From Aridibacter famidurans (GTDB lineage: Bacteria > Acidobacteriota > Blastocatellia > Pyrinomonadales > Pyrinomonadaceae), in contig JAGFIQ010000179.1 of the NCBI GenBank assembly GCA_024103495.1, forward strand, positions 1 to 64,000: a stretch of DNA of 64,000 nt, written 5' to 3'. Under the pieces are notes generated by a model, which saw only the letters and a list, made by a program, of their open reading frames with translations, was not told the origin of the DNA and did not search any database. A program made the translations under genes and the position numbers. Shown piece after piece: positions 61,519-64,000 of the stretch; within the stretch, counting starts at the first letter, position 1; each line of letters begins with the position of its first letter.

Positions 61519-62451
61519 CTACGAGATCTCGGCTTGTTCTCTCGCGTGGTAGGAGCTGCGTGTGAGGGGCGACGATTCGACGTGTTTGAATCCCATCCCT
61601 TCGCCGATCTTCTTCCATTCGGCGAACTCTTCGGGCGTGACGTAGCGCTCGACCGGAAGGCGCTTCTCGTAGGGCTGGAGATACTGGCCGATCGTCATAA
61701 TGTCGCACGAGACGGCACGGAGGTCTTTCATCAGTTCGACGACCTCTTCGAACTCCTCGCCGAGCCCGACCATTATCCCGCTCTTCGTGAACATCTCCGG
61801 GAACTGCTCGTCGCGGTACTTCGCAGCGCGCTCGAGGAGCTCCATCGATTGCGCGTAAACAGCGTCGGGACGCACGCGCCGGTAAAGCCGTGCGATAGTT
61901 TCCGTGTTGTGGTTGAGGACCTCGGGCCGCGCGTCGAGAACGGTGTTCAATGCCTCTTCGTTCCCTTGAAAATCTGGGATGAGGACCTCGACCTTGCATC
62001 CGGGATTCAGCTCGTGAACCGTGCGGATCGTCTCCGCCCAGTGAGCGGCGCCGCCATCCGAGAGATCGTCCCGATTCACGGAAGTGATCACCGCGTGGGC
62101 GAGATCGAGATGCTTCACGGCTTCCGCAACGTGCCGGGGCTCCTCGGGATCGAGCTCCATCGGCTTGCCTTTGTTCACCGCGCAGAATCCGCAATGCCTT
62201 GTGCACGTGTCGCCGCCGAGCATGAATGTCGCCGTCTTGTCCGTCCAGCATTCGAATATGTTCGGACAGCGCGCTTCCTGGCAGACGGTGTGAAGGTTGA
62301 GCCCGTCGATGAGCTTCAGGACCTGGTTCTGGTTCGTGGGATCGCCGATCTTGATCTTCAGCCAGTCGGGTTTCTTAAGGCGCTCGCGCTTGCGGCTCTT
62401 CCCGTTCTTCTTGGCTATGAAGTCGTCGATCAGCTGTTTCTCTTGGATCAT
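61519..62451 (-). CDS. lipA: Lipoyl synthase
   Basis: A 310-residue radical-SAM enzyme that inserts two sulfurs into octanoyl groups on lipoyl-carrier proteins. It carries the auxiliary cluster cysteines C57, C62 and C68 (CQEARCPNIFEC) and the radical-SAM CxxxCxxC at C83, C87 and C90 (CTRHCGFC), and closes with the conserved R-S-S-Y-H (about 297-303, 'PLTRSSYHARE'). Motifs such as 'VITSVNRDDLSDGGAAHWAE' and 'TVLDARPEVLNHNTETIARL' are in place. LipB is not nearby. The minus-strand sodX gene lies 20 nt upstream (stop at 62472), so the two may be co-transcribed. Confidence 0.97.
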   Translation of the reverse strand: MIQEKQLIDDFIAKKNGKSRKRERLKKPDWLKIKIGDPTNQNQVLKLIDGLNLHTVCQEARCPNIFECWTDKTATFMLGGDTCTRHCGFCAVNKGKPMELDPEEPRHVAEAVKHLDLAHAVITSVNRDDLSDGGAAHWAETIRTVHELNPGCKVEVLIPDFQGNEEALNTVLDARPEVLNHNTETIARLYRRVRPDAVYAQSMELLERAAKYRDEQFPEMFTKSGIMVGLGEEFEEVVELMKDLRAVSCDIMTIGQYLQPYEKRLPVERYVTPEEFAEWKKIGEGMGFKHVESSPLTRSSYHAREQAEIS

Positions 62452-62471
62452 TTCCCGCTTTCCGGCACTCG

Positions 62472-62810
62472 TTACGAGAGCCGCGATGTAACTTTGCCTT
62501 TTATGTATTCTAACGAAACGGGCCCGAATCTGCGACTGTCGGTGCTTTCGTCCGAATTGTCGCCGACAAGAAAGAACTTGCCGTTGGCGTCGATGGCGGT
62601 GATGCGCTTCGCCATTTCCACGCTCTCTTTGAACGGATGCCGCGCGATCACCACGTCGCCGATACGGACCTGTGCCCCTTCTTCGACCAGCACTTCCTCG
62701 CCGTTCTTCAGGATCGGGGCCATAGAATCGCCCTCGATCCGATAGACCGTCCTCAGCCCGAGAACCAAAAGCGCCTTTTCATAAAGACCAGCCGAAGGGA
62801 TCTCGTTCAT
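62472..62810 (-). CDS. sodX: Nickel-superoxide-dismutase maturation peptidase (SodX, S26-type)
   Basis: A 112-residue signal-peptidase-like protein. The nucleophile is in 'RIEGDSMAPILKNGEEVLV' (Ser29), the general base Lys in 'EMAKRITAID' (about Lys68), and the 'GDVVIARHP' and 'FLVGDNSDESTDSRRFGPVS' segments are typical of S26 peptidases. It lies 85 nt after sodN, the usual partner, whose pro-sequence it is expected to remove. The start is not certain: an in-frame GTG at 62840 would add ten residues. It lacks a transmembrane anchor. Confidence 0.88.
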   Translation of the reverse strand: MNEIPSAGLYEKALLVLGLRTVYRIEGDSMAPILKNGEEVLVEEGAQVRIGDVVIARHPFKESVEMAKRITAIDANGKFFLVGDNSDESTDSRRFGPVSLEYIKGKVTSRLS

Positions 62811-62895
62811 ATCGTTCTCGGCGGAACCGACCTTAGACACGAATGAGCGGCGGGCGCGAGGCTCGCCGCTCAGATCCGGTTCGGTAGGGTCCGGT

Positions 62896-63357
62896 TCAGG
62901 ACGCGGTGTAGTACTCGACGTCGCGGTCCTTGGTGCCCCAGAAGATCCCGTGAATCTCCTCGATCGCATCCATAAGCTCTTCAGCGTGCTCTCTGCTGAC
63001 TTCGACCTTGCACGCCGAGCAAAGCTTGGCGGCCTTCCAGAACTTGTCGTGCAGGTCCGGATTGCTTTCAAGATGGACGGGCTTGAAGTAATCGGTCCAA
63101 AGAATAAGAAGCTCGTCCTTGGCGACTTGCGCCTGCTCTTCCTTGATGGCGATGTACCTCGACATCGTGTTCAGGTACGAGGCCATCGCTTTCGAGTCTC
63201 CGTCCGAAGGCGGTGTCAGATCGAGTATCTTCTTGGTCATCGAGAGCACGGCCTCGGCCGCGATCCTCGCGGAAGCCGGATCGTAAACGCCGCACGGCCC
63301 GTCGCAGTGAGCCTGCGCGATCTTGATATCCCTGTTCTTAATGAGCTTGTTTATCAT
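62896..63357 (-). CDS. sodN: Nickel superoxide dismutase
   Basis: A 153-residue Ni-SOD. A 16-residue pro-sequence (MINKLIKNRDIKIAQA) precedes the Ni-hook HCDGPCGVYDP, whose H17, C18 and C22 bind Ni after cleavage before H17. The rest is a four-helix bundle ('RIAAEAVLSMTKKILDL', 'DELLILWTDYFKPVHLESNP', 'AHAEELMDAIEEI'-type helix, 'CSACKVEV'). Two extra cysteines (CSAC, about 114-117) are not part of the hook. GAGGAGAAAC before the ATG is a strong ribosome site. It dismutates superoxide; sodX follows. Confidence 0.95.
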   Translation of the reverse strand: MINKLIKNRDIKIAQAHCDGPCGVYDPASARIAAEAVLSMTKKILDLTPPSDGDSKAMASYLNTMSRYIAIKEEQAQVAKDELLILWTDYFKPVHLESNPDLHDKFWKAAKLCSACKVEVSREHAEELMDAIEEIHGIFWGTKDRDVEYYTAS

Positions 63358-63726
63358 AATGTTTCTCCTCGGTCACGATTCGGAATTCAGGATCCGTATG
63401 ACTGTTACGCGGTCTGACCTGTGTCTTTCATTCCGCCGCTAATGCGGCTCGATAATTACGGGCGCCTTTGTACCGTGGGTGGCGCCCTTCGGGCTTACCC
63501 ACGGCTAAATGCATATGACCGCTACGCGGTCGCCGGTCTTCTGTCTTCTGTTTTCCATTCCGCCGTTAAAGCGGCTCGATAACTCGATAATTGGGGGCGC
63601 CTTTGAACCGTGGGTGGCGCCCTTCGGGCTTACCCACGGCTAAATGCATATGACCGCTACGCGGTCGGTTATGCCCGTCGCTAGCGCTCCGGGTTCCGAT
63701 TTGTTCGTCGCTTGCGGTCCGGGTTC
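63358..63726. repeat. Repeat-filled spacer with two copies of a composite unit
   Basis: Two copies of about 130 bp (63433-63540 and 63560-63670). Each contains a GCCGCTAATGCGGC-type hairpin with CTCGATAA, then CCGTGGGTGGCGCCCTTCGG ... TTACCCACGGCTAA, then GACCGCTACGCGGTC. The unit then gives way to 'CCGTCGCTAGCGCTCCGGG' and 'GTCGCTTGCGGTCCGGG' near 63675-63725. This is the same composite as at 60600. Confidence 0.8.
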
Positions 63727-64000
63727 TCAATCCTCCGGTCTCGGTCCCGGATCGATACCCTGCACGCTTGCCTGGTTAACCACCTTCACGTGAAGGTCGT
63801 CGTTCAGTCGTATCTGGCACGAAAGCCGGCAGTGATCGTCCATGTCCGGCTTGGTCGCCAGGATCGCCCTTTCGGCATCGCCGATCTCTCCCGGATCGCC
63901 CGAAAGGACCTCGACGCGGCAGGTCGTGCAACGCGCGTTCCCGCCGCAGCGGTGCAAGATGTCGACCCCACCGTCTTCAAGGCAAAGTACAAGTTTCTTG
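63727..64000 (-). CDS. 2Fe-2S ferredoxin, partial at the window edge
   Basis: The frame continues to the window end without a start, so the N-terminus is missing. Visible: '...VLCLEDGGVDILHRCGGNAR', CTTCRVEVLSGDP with cysteines spaced C-x5-C-x2-C, then a Cys in 'DDHCRLSCQIRLNDDLHVKV'. This is the adrenodoxin/plant-type 2Fe-2S pattern with the last ligand about 30 residues on. It is probably an electron carrier. It is on the minus strand, 370 bp upstream of sodN, and the intervening repeats make co-transcription unlikely. Confidence 0.88.
   Translation of the reverse strand, partial: KKLVLCLEDGGVDILHRCGGNARCTTCRVEVLSGDPGEIGDAERAILATKPDMDDHCRLSCQIRLNDDLHVKVVNQASVQGIDPGPRPED

Noticed and set aside
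61427-62251. A 274-residue Arg-rich frame overlapping lipA
   Set aside because: It is an alternative frame of the GC-rich lipA gene. lipA has complete radical-SAM motifs, this frame has none.

Overview
The window reads as chromosomal DNA of a GC-rich Gram-negative bacterium, most likely an acidobacterium of the Blastocatellia/Pyrinomonadaceae type. This placement is an inference. It rests on an Oar-like TonB-dependent receptor, secreted proteins built from FG-GAP-like 'DGDGKTDIAVFRPS' repeats, a nickel superoxide dismutase, the housekeeping gene content, and a heavy load of intergenic hairpin repeats. No rRNA, tRNA or CRISPR array was seen.

Layout. 1-18 kb: an IS481-like transposase tip at the left edge, gyrB and a WalJ-like metallohydrolase, then mostly single accessory genes (methyltransferases, SDR, VOC protein, lipoprotein, Imm50-like protein, esterase, rhomboid, dicarboxylate symporter, four-helix-bundle protein, nadK). 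These are separated by 200-660 bp spacers packed with repeats. 18.6-23.6 kb: a minus-strand operon of a small Cys-pair protein, an FHA-TM-DUF5715 protein and a NorD-like VWA protein. 23.7-32 kb: minus-strand envelope genes (FG-GAP/lamin-tail protein, PpiC foldase, 1366-residue TonB receptor, secreted protein). 32.5-35 kb: a divergent HisIE, an RHS remnant and a frameshifted FG-GAP protein. 35.6-42.7 kb: type IV pilus genes pilB, an unknown basic protein, pilT and pilC, plus a TPR protein upstream. 42.9-53.4 kb: serC, an acyl-ACP-desaturase-like diiron protein, a TolB-like protein, a REP-associated tyrosine transposase inside inverted REP arrays, DoxX, a dapF homologue, an M24 peptidase, DUF4265, an esterase and an AAA kinase. 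53.4-58.5 kb: the classic ffh-rpsP-khpA-rimM-trmD-rplS-rnhB operon, with unusual tails on S16 and Ffh. 58.9-64 kb: DUF6714, a two-gene unit whose first gene carries an in-frame TGA, a papain-like protease, lipA, sodX-sodN and a partial 2Fe-2S ferredoxin.

Main points for follow-up: (1) 60015-60413, one reading frame interrupted by TGA and followed at SECIS-like spacing by a hairpin with a GGUC loop, a candidate selenoprotein; (2) the RAYT at 47.0-47.4 kb, flanked by REP doublets in opposite orientations; (3) two covarying hairpin-doublet superfamilies in at least twenty spacers; (4) a DapF homologue with both catalytic cysteines changed to serine; (5) a HisIE whose HisI half has lost its signature while HisE looks intact; (6) repeats that have become coding sequence (RimM N-terminus, 46.1 kb protein).
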